This document shows, piece after piece, positions 22,047 through 33,185 of a DNA stretch of 64,000 bases. How positions within the stretch are numbered: the first letter of the stretch is position 1; each line of letters begins with the position of its first letter. Source of the DNA: Pseudeuparius sepicola (Eukaryota > Arthropoda > Insecta > Coleoptera > Anthribidae); the NCBI GenBank assembly GCA_963920635.1, contig OY987308.1, positions 7,692,225 through 7,756,224 on the forward strand, given 5' to 3'. Below the pieces are notes generated by a model. It was not told where the DNA came from and did not search any database. It saw only the letters and a list, made by a program, of their open reading frames with translations. The translations under genes were made by a program, and so were the position numbers.

Positions 22047-22433
22047 ATTGATATTGTGTTGTGGCTATTCTCCCAAAATAATAAAAATGTAAATTATATT
22101 GATACCTACAAGACACAGCAAATATTTGAAAAAAGAATTAGAAAACCGCAAAAGAAAATAAATTTACGGGGAATAAATATATTTGTTCTTTTAATCAATA
22201 GCGATCATTGGTGTCTCATTATAGCTGATAACAAAAAAAATTATTTTATAAACCCTTATGGAAGCACGCTGACCGAAACTGACCTACATTTCAATACTTT
22301 CAAAACCAAATATTCTGTAGACTGCTCTTGGGAAATCGCAGTGCAACAGCATCCTCTTCAAAAAGATTCTTTCAATTGTGGCAGATATGTTAGGGCTTTT
22401 GCCGAAAAAACTATTTATCGCAGAGATGTTTGA
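22047..22433 (+). pseudogene. Ulp1-like (C48) cysteine protease domain of the MULE
   Basis: A 125-codon frame has the C48 peptidase layout: catalytic His in SDHWCLII, a following strand NYFINPYGS where the usual Asp is Asn, and the oxyanion Gln and catalytic Cys in LQKDSFNCGRYV. Such domains remove SUMO-like tags from proteins, and in plants they are carried by Kaonashi-type MULEs. Here it follows the decayed transposase at 21946 on the same strand and probably belonged to the same element. Confidence 0.7.
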
Positions 22434-22613
22434 TTTGCGGTGAATTTCAATTAGACACGACAGCGAAATGGGTCATGTGTGATCACTGTAATAGATGGTG
22501 TATGGTCCAGTGTTTAACAGGTCAATACAAAGTAGATTCAGAATTATCGGACGCTGATATTTACCATTACCCTCCATGTACTGAATTTAAGAATTCTGAT
22601 ACATTTGATCATT
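22430..22613 (+). pseudogene. PHD-like zinc-finger segment after the Ulp1 domain
   Basis: This short frame contains C-x(n)-WVMCDHCNRWCMVQCL and a final YHYPPC, matching the Cys/His spacing of a PHD finger with one expected Cys replaced (Tyr-Pro-Pro-Cys for Cys-Pro-Pro-Cys). PHD fingers bind histone tails, which could steer a transposase. It is out of frame with the protease segment, with the change near 22430. AATAAA at 22643-22648 could serve as polyadenylation signal. Confidence 0.5.
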
Positions 22614-23161
22614 GATTGAAGTCATTCAGTGCAAAAATACAATAAAAACTATACAGTGTGTCACATTTAAGATGAGGAAACCCTCGTATTTTCGTTATTT
22701 CAAAGAAAACAGATTTAAAATTATTTTTTAATTTAATAACAGTAATATAGAAAGTAATAATTTGATCATTTGAAAATTATTAATGTAACTTCCTAAATTT
22801 AATCGATTACCAAAAATTGTTTTGTCATATTATGAAAACAATTGTTCCTTTGTTAGTGCTATTTGTTTCACTGAAATGTTGGAAAAAATAATACTACTAA
22901 ATTGCCAATGTATCAAATTATAACTTTCCAAGGCAATCTTATTAAAAAATAAACTTGTAATAACAATGTACAAGCATTCATTTGTTTCTGAGAAACCCTT
23001 GGGTACTGTGAGGGTGAGAATTATTATTTTTATTATTATTATTATCGACTTAGCCAAAATGCATTCGCACTCCCTCTACGGGGAACATTCACTTAGATCC
23101 CGGGTATCCCGGATACCATAAGGATTTGGCTCGGGGGAGACCCTTGCCATGTTATCGGGTC

Positions 23162-23623
23162 TTAGGTGACATCGATGGTGTTGGACGTTCCTGCATTCCC
23201 CATGAATTTCCTGACAGTTCTGGCTGTCGCAAGTAATGCTGCTTTTTGCATGGACCTGCAAAGATTATCGGCTAGACCAAGCTCTTTGATGTTTCTCAGC
23301 AAACTTTTTGGTATAACATCAGTTGTTGACACGATGATTGGAACTGTCTTAAGGTTCTCCATTTCCCATTGCCGTTTAATTCGTTCTTCCAAGTCTCTGT
23401 ACTTCGTGATCTTCTTGGCCTGCTTCGCACACAGGTTGTTGTTGTTTGGGATGGCCACATCAATTAGAGTTGTCTTCCTAGAAATTTTATCAACTATTAT
23501 AAGGTCCGGCCTGTTATGGGCAACTCGTTGGTCTGTCAGAACTGTACGATCCCAGTACATCTTGTAGCTACTGTTCTCAATAACAGTTCCTGGTGCAAGA
23601 TCTTGGCATCCGAATAGTGTCAT
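23162..23623 (-). pseudogene. Restriction-like endonuclease domain of the LINE
   Basis: This frame shows RPDLIIVDKISRKTTLIDVAI, a PD-(D/E)xK-type core (PD...D...D/K), followed by the KITKY helix and WEMENLKTVPIIVSTTDVI. This is the C-terminal nuclease of site-preferring LINEs (R2, R4, NeSL groups), which nicks the target. The continuation LLRNIKELGL...CRSMQKAALLATARTVRKF is typical of the C terminus. It is separated from the reverse transcriptase by broken frames. Confidence 0.75.
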
Positions 23624-24033
23624 TCCTTATATTCCGTTGATGCAAACATTTGACATCCTCCTGTTATGTGCTGGATCATTTCTGAAGTTTGGCATATGGG
23701 CGTTGCGCCTCTTATTATTCCTCACTCAAGGATTTTAGGTAGTTGCGAGTTGGTATAACCTGATCTTGTATGGCCAGTAGGAAGCCTTCCGTCTCGGAGA
23801 ACATTTGTCCCGAGGTCAGCCAATAGTTCGACGCTCACTTGTCGACATGTTCCTGGTTAACCTCATTAGGATGCCTCCCGTGCAGCGGCTTCTCCAACCA
23901 CAACTGTAGTTTATCATTGTCGGTTCGGTGGTGATTTTGTTGCTCGTGTTCCCTCAGACGTAGCGGTGTTGAGACGTCTGCTCCGCATATAGCCTTATGT
24001 AGTGTGGAGCTGTTGGCCTGCCTGTGGAAATAA

Positions 24034-24440
24034 TTACTCTTCGAATGTTGATATGTCGGTCTCGATGTTAATGCTTGCTGTTCTGAGTTTTATCTTAGTG
24101 CACCAGGTTGTCATAATGTGTTCTAAAAAGGAAACTGTATGATGATCTATTTTATACAGTTTTAAGATACCTGTGAGCCACTCGTGAGGTACGGAATCAA
24201 ATGCTTTTTTGTAGTCCACATAAGCCATGTAGAGGTTTCGTTGCTTGGAATGAGCCTCGCTGCAGATGACAGAATCCAATTCACTATTCCGAACGAAGTT
24301 GCTCTTTGCATCCCAATGCGCCCTTCGCGCATCTCTTCTGTTGCATTGCCATGATGTTCTGCTCGCAGTGAGCATATATTCGCTGTGTATGGCAAGATGT
24401 GATTATTTTGTACAGCGTAGGCAGGCAGGTTATTGGGCGG
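24034..24440 (-). pseudogene. LINE reverse-transcriptase segment, 3' of the pogo insertion
   Basis: YMAYVDYKKAFDSVPHEW contains the first catalytic Asp of the reverse transcriptase. It is followed by WLTGILKLYKI and a WCTKIKLRTA strand. The frame then closes, and the catalytic xADD motif is not in an intact frame. The reading continues upstream across the pogo insertion to 27320-28051. Confidence 0.7.
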
Positions 24441-24442
24441 TA

Positions 24443-27218
24443 GGGGAGAGTGGTACATAGCGGGACATGGTATATACTGGGACAAAAGACTTAGGTGCCA
24501 TCTCTTGTTGAGTAGTTACACATGTGTTTTCAAATATTACAAGATAGAACGCTTTCTTTCAAGTATATTTTATTTTATTTTATTACCGGCTGAGAAAATT
24601 CCATACCCTCTAAGGTGATAGATTGAGATGTCAAAAGTTACTTTGCATATTAATTAAGTAATAGTATTTTTAACAGTTTGTGTTCAAAATCTGCCAGTTT
24701 TTCTTGTCGAGGTATCTAAGGCAACCATAGCGAAGATATGTACACAAGAACAGCTTTGTTCATAATGAGTTTAAATATTTTGTGGTAGCATATCATTTGC
24801 ACATACCTGTGGTACATAGTGGGAGAAACCTATGTGGTCTATAGTGGGACGGTCCCACTATATACCACTTATTGTAGCTATATACACCAAATGATTAAAT
24901 AGGTACCTAAAGTTGTGAAAATATTTTTAGATGCCGAAAATAAGTAGGAAAGATCAAAAGGCGAAAATGGAATTGAGTAAAAAATTACACCAAGACTCCT
25001 CCGAAAATATGAAAATAGCAGTAAACACAGTTATAGCTGGAGAAATGAAACTACGAACTGCCGCAGAAGTTTAAGTAAGTCCTCCCTGCATAGAAATGTA
25101 GTATCGAAGATGACCGTGCACAGTTTTCATTTCAACGAGAACATGGTTTTCGACAAATCTTTAGTGATGCAGAAGAATCAATGCTGGCAGACTACCTTAT
25201 TAAGGCATGCAAAATGTGCTATGATCTTACTGTTAAAGATTATTTCGCAAAAATCAACCTCAACTTAGCCTTCGTACTCCCGAAGCAACTATTTTAGGGC
25301 AATGTACAAGCTTTAATAAGTAAAACGTTGATGTATTTTCTAAAAATTTGCAATGTGTGTTATCTAAATACGAATTTACTATGAATCAGATATACAACTG
25401 CGATGAGACAGCTGTAACTACTGTCCATAAACCGCCAAAAATTATTGGTATTAAAGGCCAAAAGCAAGTCGGTAAAATAACGAGTGCTGGAAGGGGTATA
25501 TTGGTGACGATGTGTGTTGCCATTTGTGCTAATGGTCAATACATTCCTTCATACTTCATCTCTCCCAGGAAAAATTTTGAATTCCATATGATCAACGGCG
25601 CACCGCCGGGGTCAAAAGGCAGTGCTCATCCAAGTGGCTGGATGACAGCCGAAATTTTTTTTAATGTTTTGATGCATTTGGTAGAAGTTACAAGATGCAA
25701 TGTGGAGAATAAAATTTTATTAATATTAGATAATCATGAAAGTCATTGCGACATACGTGTTTTAACCTATTGTAAAAGAAACGGGGTAATACTGTTGACA
25801 CTTCCTCCACACTGCAGTCATAAAATGCAGCCCCTTGATATGTCTTGTTTCGGCCCTTTTAAGGCACATTATAATAGAGCCATGGATGATTGGCTTATAA
25901 ATCATCCTGGAACACCAGTCAATATCTATAATATTGCTGAATTAACTGGGAAAGCATTTCCACAAGCCTTTGTGCCATCCAACATAATTAAATGGGATAT
26001 CCCCATATGATCCTAATGTGTTTTCAGAAAGTGACTTTGTAAGTTCCTATGTCACAGATAGACCCGTTAACAAGCCTTCTTCTGACAACATCGAAGCCGA
26101 CACAATTACCGAAGATATTGAAATGCCTAGTAGTAGTAATTCTAATTTATGTTCACAAGCAATCAAATTTGTTAAAAGCCCTATGTCGAAGTTAGCTGAA
26201 CATGTCAAATGTCAGACAATTAGAAAAAACCCCACCAAATAACGCATCGGTTAATGTTAATAATAATACCAATAAAATAGAAAATTCAAAAATTAAATCG
26301 AAAAAACTGTTATTTTCTCCGGAAGAAATAAGACCACATTTAAAAGCTAAAGAAAGCCAGGGTACTCAGAAAAAGAGAATTAAGAGACAATCAATTATTC
26401 TTACTTCAACACCCAATATGGAAGAAAGGATGAAAAGATGAAAAATTATAAACCTTAAAAATCAAGCAGCAAAGAAAGATAAAAGCACGCAGTGTGAAAA
26501 AGAAAATAGTAGAAACGTCATCCAGTGAGAGTGACGTTGGAGAAAATATTGTAGATGACGATTCCCTGGATGACATGGATCTAGATTTCGCCTTGTGTTT
26601 CGCCAAAACTTAAAGTAACAGATTTCGTTTTGGTACAATACCCTTTAAAAAAAGCATAAGATATTATGTGGGCCAAGTCGATAAGATAACAGATGTTGAT
26701 GAATATTTAATTAACTTCTTAAGAAAGATATCACCTAATGACTTTTATTTTATTTTTCCCGAAGTGAAAGATGATGATTTGGTTAACGAATGTGATATCA
26801 TTTGTAAACTCCCAGATGCCTTGTTAGTTGGTGGCACTGAACGAGTGGTAAAGCAGTTAAAATTTAATTTTGATTTTTCTAAGTACAATGTGCAATAGAC
26901 TAGTAATACATAGGCTTAAAATAAACATTTTTAAAAAATATACCTGTTTTTTAAACTCCTGCATTAATTAATTAAGTATGTTAAATGTCCCAGTCTCGGT
27001 CCCAGTATATACCATAGGGTGGTATATAGTGGGACAGGTGGTACATACCGGGACAGGTACTTTTCAAAGACATTTATGTAACATACAAAACTAAAATAAT
27101 GAAAAATCGAAAGAAAAGGTAGTTAAGACACTTGAAATACAAAATCAGCGATCTTTTTCAAAAAGCTTGAACTTAGTGTGGAAAAGAAAAAAATGCCCCA
27201 CTATATACCACCTTCCCC
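24443..27218. mobile_element. Pogo-like DNA transposon with repeated GTGGTATATAGTGGGAC motifs
   Basis: The ends GGGGAGAGTGGTACATAG (left) and the inverted ...TATATACCACCTTCCCC (right) are flanked by TA. The motif GTGG-TA(T/C)ATA-G(T/C)GGGAC or its complement occurs at least eight times near the two ends (about 24450, 24470, 24809, 24834, 24852, 27005, 27022, 27040, 27200). Two copies meet head to head at 24834-24868 as a 35-bp palindrome. These look like sub-terminal binding sites. The element sits inside the R4-like LINE, so it is younger. Confidence 0.85.
24930..26897 (+). pseudogene. Pogo/Tigger-like DDE transposase, decayed
   Basis: The N terminus from ATG 24930 has a psq-like helix-turn-helix (MKIAVNTVIAGEMKLRTAAEV) and then a stop. 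The main frame 25348-26010 holds the DDE_1 core: YNCDETAV (Asp 1), ILLILDNHESHCD (Asp 2), and LPPHCSHKMQPLDMSCFGPFK (Asp 3 region). Further frames to 26897 end with the C-terminal module KLPDALLVGGTERVVKQLKF. Stops and frame changes at several points make it inactive. Related genes are cut-and-paste transposases with TA targets. Confidence 0.8.
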
Positions 27219-27319
27219 TACTTGGCAGGGTTATTTGTATTCTGCTGGTCTTTTGGTAACAGGTACGTTGCACCCTGCGTAGAAACAATGGCATTTTCAG
27301 AGGATCGAGCAAGACTTCA

Positions 27320-28051
27320 TTAATTAAGGTAAGTAGTTAGTTGTTCATGTGTGCACCACAATTTCTCAATCCAGTAATTTTGGAGATTATCTGCACCTGG
27401 TGCCTTCCAGTTGTGGGAATTCTTGATGGCATTGGAGACCTCATCGGTTGTGAATGGCTCATGTTGCATCTGGCTATAGTTCCGGCCTATCTCTCGTTCT
27501 TCATTGATCCAGCTTGCACTGATATTGCACGAACCTGGTGTGGCAAGTTGAGTTCTCCAGAAACCGTCAACCTGTTCTCTGCTAGGGTAACTTGTATTTG
27601 TGGCATCGGCGCTAGAATTTAAAGTACGGTAGAAACCTTTCTCTGATCTTTCAAAAAGTTTGTTATCCCGTTTTCTGTTATTACTAGCCTTGTATCTCCT
27701 CAGACGCCCTGCAAAAACTGAAAGTTTTTGTTTTAAAGTATGAAGACATTGTTGAGCAGTGATGTTCGCGGGGTCATGCCGAGAATGCATTTGGGTGGGG
27801 CTCATTATTGCCTGCACCGCCCTCTGGATCCTTCTAGTTCTAACTCCTCTGATATATTCCGTCACTTGTCCTATGTCTTTACGGAGACTCTCGATCTTCC
27901 AATTTAGTCGCCTCTCCCATTGAGCCATTCGTGGTTCTGGTCTTGCACGATTCAACTCTTGGGCCGTCCGGACCTTGGCTCCCATTACAGTGATGATTGC
28001 CATTGCAGCACAGTAGATTAACATGTGCATATGTTCTAATATTGGTGCCAC
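27320..28051 (-). pseudogene. LINE ORF, pre-finger region and start of reverse transcriptase
   Basis: A 243-codon frame is rich in Arg/Lys coil-forming sequence (WERRLNWKIESLRKDI...) and ends in the LINE signature NSHNWKAPGADNLQNYWIEK, the region just before reverse-transcriptase motif 1 in R4-type elements. It stops about 100 bp before the pogo insertion. The product would be the linker and finger region of the element polyprotein. Confidence 0.7.
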
Positions 28052-28454
28052 TGAAACATAGATAAAATTCTGGTGTTCATAAGATCGAGCAAGATTGCAA
28101 GCCTCTTGGAAGAGTTCAATCTGGTAGCGGTGGTCTGCTCAGAGTGTCTGTGCCTTCATAATGTAATACTGTTTTCTCATCTGTGTGTCCAAGCTTTCCA
28201 AGTGTTCTTCGTTAACCGATTCCCGATTCTCAGTTGTTTGTTCTGCCGTTTCGGCTTCTAGTTGTGGGCCAGGCTCTTGAATTTCCCCGTTGTTGTTGTC
28301 TATGTCTATGTGTTCGCCATGGATCTCTAGCTCAACTTCCCGTTTTATAGCATTAAGTCAAGTTTCTGGGATTCGGTTATTTCTTAGAATAGTTCGATAC
28401 TGATCTGACACTCTTTGTTCAGACACTTGTATGTGTGGAAACTCTCTGCAGAAC

Positions 28455-28805
28455 TCAGCATGCAGTTGTTGTTGGTAGCCGATCATCTCTTGTCACCCTG
28501 TAAAAAATACGCATAATCGATTCATTCATGGACCCAGTCCATTTCATGCGTCGTCGTTGTAATCCCGCCAGAGTGAACGCTGGCTGAAGTTCCCACGCAG
28601 CACTTTCGGTGGGTGGAACCCTAGTTCTCGTTTGGCTCCCCTGTTGTTGTTGTTGTTGGGCTGTAGCTGTTTGGGCAACAGATGCCCGCCTCATCAGTGC
28701 CCTGTCACCATCGTCCCGCTCGCTGTCATGTCCAGCGCCGGCTCCAGACATGCCCTGGCGATCCCCAGGCAGCGGCCCTATAATAATATCTCTATAATTC
28801 TCCAT
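28455..28805 (-). pseudogene. N-terminal frame of the LINE polyprotein
   Basis: This 116-codon minus frame starts MENYRDIIIGPLPG and contains a short Gln run (CAG/CAA repeats) and a WELQPAFTLAGLQRRRMKWTGSMNESIMRIFYRVT segment, a helix-rich block common at the start of such polyproteins. It is followed by broken frames up to the 28051 frame. Assigned by position and by the R4-like downstream order. Confidence 0.5.
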
Positions 28806-28904
28806 TCCATGGGTTTCTCCCGTAACGTGGGAGTGACGGCCCTCGGTCGCCTTTTACAACTCGCGGAGCCATGATAGGAGTATTCTAACCCGCTACCCAC
28901 ACGG

Positions 28905-29195
28905 GCCAACGAGGATAACGCGGGATCGTTACACCCGGAGATCTGTCCCTCTCCCGGGCAAACCCCTAATTACGTTAACTGGGAAACACGGGATTGTTAC
29001 ACCCGAAGATGTGCCCCTCTTACAGGCTAGACCCATCCCTGTGTAACCAGGAGTCGCGGGATTGTCACACCCGAGGATCAGCCCTCGTCACCGGCTAGAC
29101 CCCTCCCTGCGCAACTGGAGATCGCGGGATTGCCACACCCGTAGGTCTGCCCCTGTCACAGGCCAAGCCTCTCCATGCATAATTGGAAATCGCCC
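28905..29195. repeat. About four tandem copies of a 65-bp repeat
   Basis: Units share GCGGGATTGTTACACCCG, then (T/G)CCCCTCTCACAGGC and TAGACCCCTCCCTG. Four copies start at about 28918, 28988, 29053 and 29122. The array lies directly 5' of the LINE reading frame (minus strand), so it may be the 5' untranslated region and promoter of the element, as in many LINEs. Confidence 0.75.
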
Positions 29196-29283
29196 TGTAT
29201 GACTGCAGAAAAATTCAAATCTGTATTCCTTCAAATAGCGAAAATATATAGGTATCTTTATCTTAAATGCGACACATTGTATA

Positions 29284-29600
29284 CAGAGCGTTCTAGTTAA
29301 AATTTTAGGAGAGAGTAGAAAAAATAAGTTATATAGGATCTGCCATTAAAAAAAATTCGAAATTTAAGTCACAAGAATTTTTTCTCTGGCCGCCGATCTG
29401 GATTAATTCTTATTCATATCATGCAGGTATTTTTGTTATGCTATCTCTTGTGTACGTAATAGGGGCAACGCGGGGTGTAACTAAAAAATGGCGGCGGCCA
29501 TAGGCGGCGGTTTTCTTGGAGGAAAACATTACTTTGCCCCACTTTTTAAACATTGTGCAAAATTTTTGGAAAATATTGATACTTTACCCAGAACACCCTG
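29284..29600. mobile_element. MITE with TA duplication
   Basis: The left end CAGAGCGTTCTAGTTAAA and right end TTTACCCAGAACACCCTG are imperfect inverted repeats flanked by TA (29282-29283 and 29601-29602). The interior is not strongly palindromic and not coding. From 29603 to 30377 I see only AT-rich sequence with no supported feature. Confidence 0.6.
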
Positions 29601-30379
29601 TATATAGTGTGTCCGAAATTCGTGATGCATGTATTGCGATCTCCGAAACTATTAGAAATAGAAACACGGTTAAATAGGGAAAGCTTTAGACAATTCTGTT
29701 TGTAATTGAATGCTGTTTAGTTTACCACTTTATCTATTTCGGTTTTTGAGATATTTTGAAAAAAAAATAAAATGAAGCATTTTCCAAAATACCCTAGTTT
29801 CTTTATTTATGAAAACTATTAAATTCTGTAATAACCTTAATATGGCAAGTTTTTACGTAGAAAACACCTGCAAAGTCAGATTTTATTTGCAACGTTGCGT
29901 TTTTTTTTTATATGGACATCATATTGGCCTTTTGTTGTTTTGAAAAGCCTCTATTTTTAGCTTTCTAACGATATATCACACCTAGTAACAAAAGTTCGGC
30001 TATGGGATAAAAAAACTAGAAATTGTAATTTTGTAATAAATTTGGCAACGTCGCACAATAAAACAGTATTCTACTACTCAAGGAGATCATTATGCATGTA
30101 ATCTTTAAACTACAATTAATAAGAAAATATCCTCTCAATAGTTTTTGAAGAGTTTGTGATTTGGCAACACTGTAGCGGAAGTCGCTTAATGGTGGGAACT
30201 TCACAGTTTTTGTTTGTCAGAATAATGTACGATAGTGGCTCGGTGCAGTTGCATGCAAAAAATTGATTTAAGTAAATCAAAATATTTTAATGTTATGGAA
30301 TTCTTATTTTGATTTATTTGGAGATGTTATTATTTCAGATAAAGTTTATTTAATACATATTTTATCCCATTGGTTTATA

Positions 30380-32405
30380 CAGGGTTAACTATCACTTAAA
30401 ACAAAAAATTTTACCACGTGCGCAGGGTGGCTTAAGAAAACATAAAAAAATATTTTTAGATTTTTTTTACGATCTTTAAAAAAGGGTAAAAACCCCAATT
30501 TTTCCCTGTAAATCTCCGCCTCTAATTACGTCATCCAATATAGCTTCGGAACGTACTGTCAGCTGGAAGTGATTTTCCGCGGTATTGCCGTTGTTTTAGG
30601 AAGGATGAAAATACCTTTTTACTCAAACAAATCAAAAAATACATAAATAACAATCGATTTGAATCTGTACAGTTGCAGCGCTATTAAATTTACCCGAGGT
30701 TTGCCCGGATTCCCCTTACCTTAGTTTGAAATTTGAAAACAGAATATGAATCCCGAGTCCCGAGGCTCGTCTCGAGCTCGGTCCCCAGGGCTAGGTAATC
30801 CTGAATTCCCAGGCGTTTCTTGTTTTTGCATTTTCACATAGCAGCACCAAGGAATTACAAAACTAAAATACATACACATTTCTCGCCTCGCGAAACCACG
30901 AAAATTTCATAGGGATGGCGGACTGTCAGAAGTAAAAACTGGACACAAATGCACAAAACAGTAGAGGTTGAGGTGGTGCGTAATAATTATCGATATCGAT
31001 GTCAATGTTAGATTAGTTAATTGCGTCTCCAAAAAAATAATTTTCATAAGAAAACTTATTGAAAATCTATCTAAACTAAACAAAAAGAATTCTGTGATTT
31101 CTTAATGCCCGCGTTATTGGACTGAACGCTTTGCAACACAAAGACGGAATGTCAATGTGTATCGAATCGATACATAGTTTTGTTCAACACGCATATCACA
31201 TCTCTACACCTGCGTCACACTTCAGATTAGTTGTTGCGCTGGTCTGGTTGCCTGCACGCGCGCGTGAATCATCGTATTTCGGCCGATTATTTACTCGACG
31301 TTTCCCTGCGTCCCTCTGAATTTTCGGTGATATTTTCCCGTATTTGTGTATTTTGGTGTGTTTTAAAGCTATTTTGCAATTAATTGAACACCAGGCTTTT
31401 TACTAGTGCACTAGGACCGCAACATTACAGGTTAGAAGGGCTAAAATTAATTTAGTTTTGAAAGTAGGTATGTGAAATAGTGAAACATGTTTTTAGGCGT
31501 GCGACCAACATTTTCCCACTGAGGGTGAGGATTTTGATGAAAAAAAGAAATACCTTAGGATTATGTACTTTGTGGAATCGACCAGGCAAACTTAACGGCT
31601 AAGTTGCGAAGCACCCTCGCTTGGTCAAAGTAATGTTTTTATTTGATAGTTATTATTTGTTAGTAAATGGATTATATGGTTTAAGATGCAGTACCATGTA
31701 CGGTATACTGCCAGCAGATTGACCCACTTATTTGGCCTGGCCCAGAATAAGTAGAAGAGAAGATCCTGAAGTAAAAAATTCAAACATTTTTAATTTACTT
31801 AACCAAGTGAATTTGTGCATCGAGGTTAACAGCAGCCTCTTTGAACAGCTACAGTAGTGCTCTGCATGTGCAATGTGTGCTAGTGCAGTTTTGTTTTTTG
31901 GTTACCCTTCGGCATTTTCGTGGCGGAGGGGATCCTCCTCCGTGGTCGTCAGGCTGAGTACCTAGCTTCAAACAAAAGGAATGGCGGAGGGAAACAAGAG
32001 GTCCCCCAACAGATTTAGAAAGTGTGATGTATGTTGTGTAGTGTTGTGTGACTTTTAATGTAAAAAAGCAAGAAAACCGGCATTCACAGGAATTCCACAT
32101 GTTCCTTAGAAAGTAATCGTTTCCAACAGGAAATCAAAATTTTGAGGTGAATCCTCGGATAAATTGATAGACGTGGCAACGCTGCGCTATTTCACTACCT
32201 GTCACTACCATTGACATACCCGAAATTTTAAGACACGTCGCACAAGCATCTATAGGCGGTGTTTTTGAGGGGTTTTATACAATTTGAAAAAAAAAAATTT
32301 TAGGCTTAAGACAAATGTTAGAAAATTTTTGAAAATCTATTTTGGCAAGTCTAATTTTTCTTTATCTACCATAACATTTTTTGTACTAAGTGATAGTTAA
32401 CCCTG
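30380..32405. mobile_element. Deleted derivative of the DD41D Tc1/mariner element
   Basis: The ends CAGGGTTAACTATCACTTA and TAAGTGATAGTTAACCCTG are inverted repeats with TA on both sides. About 400 bp at the left end matches the right end of the 52823-56402 element (ACCACGTGCGCAGGGTGGCTTAAG). About 600 bp at the right end matches that element's left end, including the 3' tail of its transposase gene (about 31800-31860). The copies are therefore in opposite orientations. The middle of the transposase is absent, so this copy could only move with enzyme supplied in trans. Confidence 0.85.
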
Positions 32406-32800
32406 TATATTATATTAAATAATTTAAATTTTATTTATACTAACTAGAAGATTACTAGGAGATTCCCAATTATTTTGTTATAGATTTCTTTAGTAGGTAT
32501 AAGTTTTTTCGAATGCATGAGCAAAGTTCAAATTAAAAATGGGACGATTAACTTTTGTTATCCATAACATATTTAAGTTTGTAATAAGTAAAAGGGGTTA
32601 ATATTTTGTGTTACCTTGAGCTTTTTTATCACTTTAAAATTGTTAAAATTACTATAGCATTTTTACTTAATTTGTCAAATCAGAATAAACTAAACATTTT
32701 AAATTTCACTTTATATATTTCGTCTTTTTCCAATAACAATTATTAGGGCTTGAAAAGCCTTATGACAGGCCTATAACTACACATTATATCATAATTTAAG
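32406..32800. other. No gene recognised
   Basis: AT-rich sequence between the Tc1/mariner derivative and the first minisatellite array, with no coding frame, inverted repeat or tandem repeat that I can support. Confidence 0.5.
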
Positions 32801-33185
32801 CGGTTTCCCGTAAAGTATGTTTTTCTCTTCCTTCGGGATGCCCCGTCCTTCGGAAAAACCTCCACCCGTTACAGTCAAACTCGAATATTAGCAATATTTC
32901 TATTTTAGAATTTTTTCCCGCCGCCACTGTCGTTTGTAACGCCCTATCCCCAGTGTTTTTCTCTTCCTTCGGGGTGCCCCCTTCCCTCAGAAAAACCTCC
33001 ACCCGTTACAAACATTCAAACTCTAAAATTAGCAATATTTCTATTTTAGAATTTTTCCCCGCCGCCACTGACGTTTGTAACGCCCCATCCTCGGTGTTTT
33101 TCCATTCCTTCGGGGTGCCCCCGTCCCTCAGAAAATCCTCCACCCGTTACAAACAGTCGAACTCGAAACAAATTCCTACTTTGGA
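32800..33185. repeat. Minisatellite array 1, about 123-bp unit, three copies
   Basis: Units contain GTTTTTCTCTTCCTTCGGGG, a CAGAAAAACCTCCACCCGTTACA segment, ATTAGCAATATTTCTATTTTAGAATTTTT, and the core CCGCCGCCACTG(T/A)CGTTTGTAACG. Three copies start at about 32818, 32956 and 33091. The core is shared with arrays 2 and 3. Open frames within are products of the repeat. Confidence 0.85.

Larger units (their letters stand above)
23020..29200 (-). mobile_element. R4/Dong-like LINE (restriction-type endonuclease), split by a pogo element
   Basis: Reading leftward from about 29200: a tandem-repeat 5' region, an N-terminal frame (28455-28805), the first part of a reverse-transcriptase ORF (27320-28051), the pogo insertion (24443-27218), more reverse transcriptase (24034-24440), a restriction-like endonuclease frame (23162-23623), and a (TAA)n-like tail at about 23020-23045. 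Order and tail fit R4/Dong-type elements. Several frames are broken, so it is inactive. No target duplication was identified. Confidence 0.7.
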
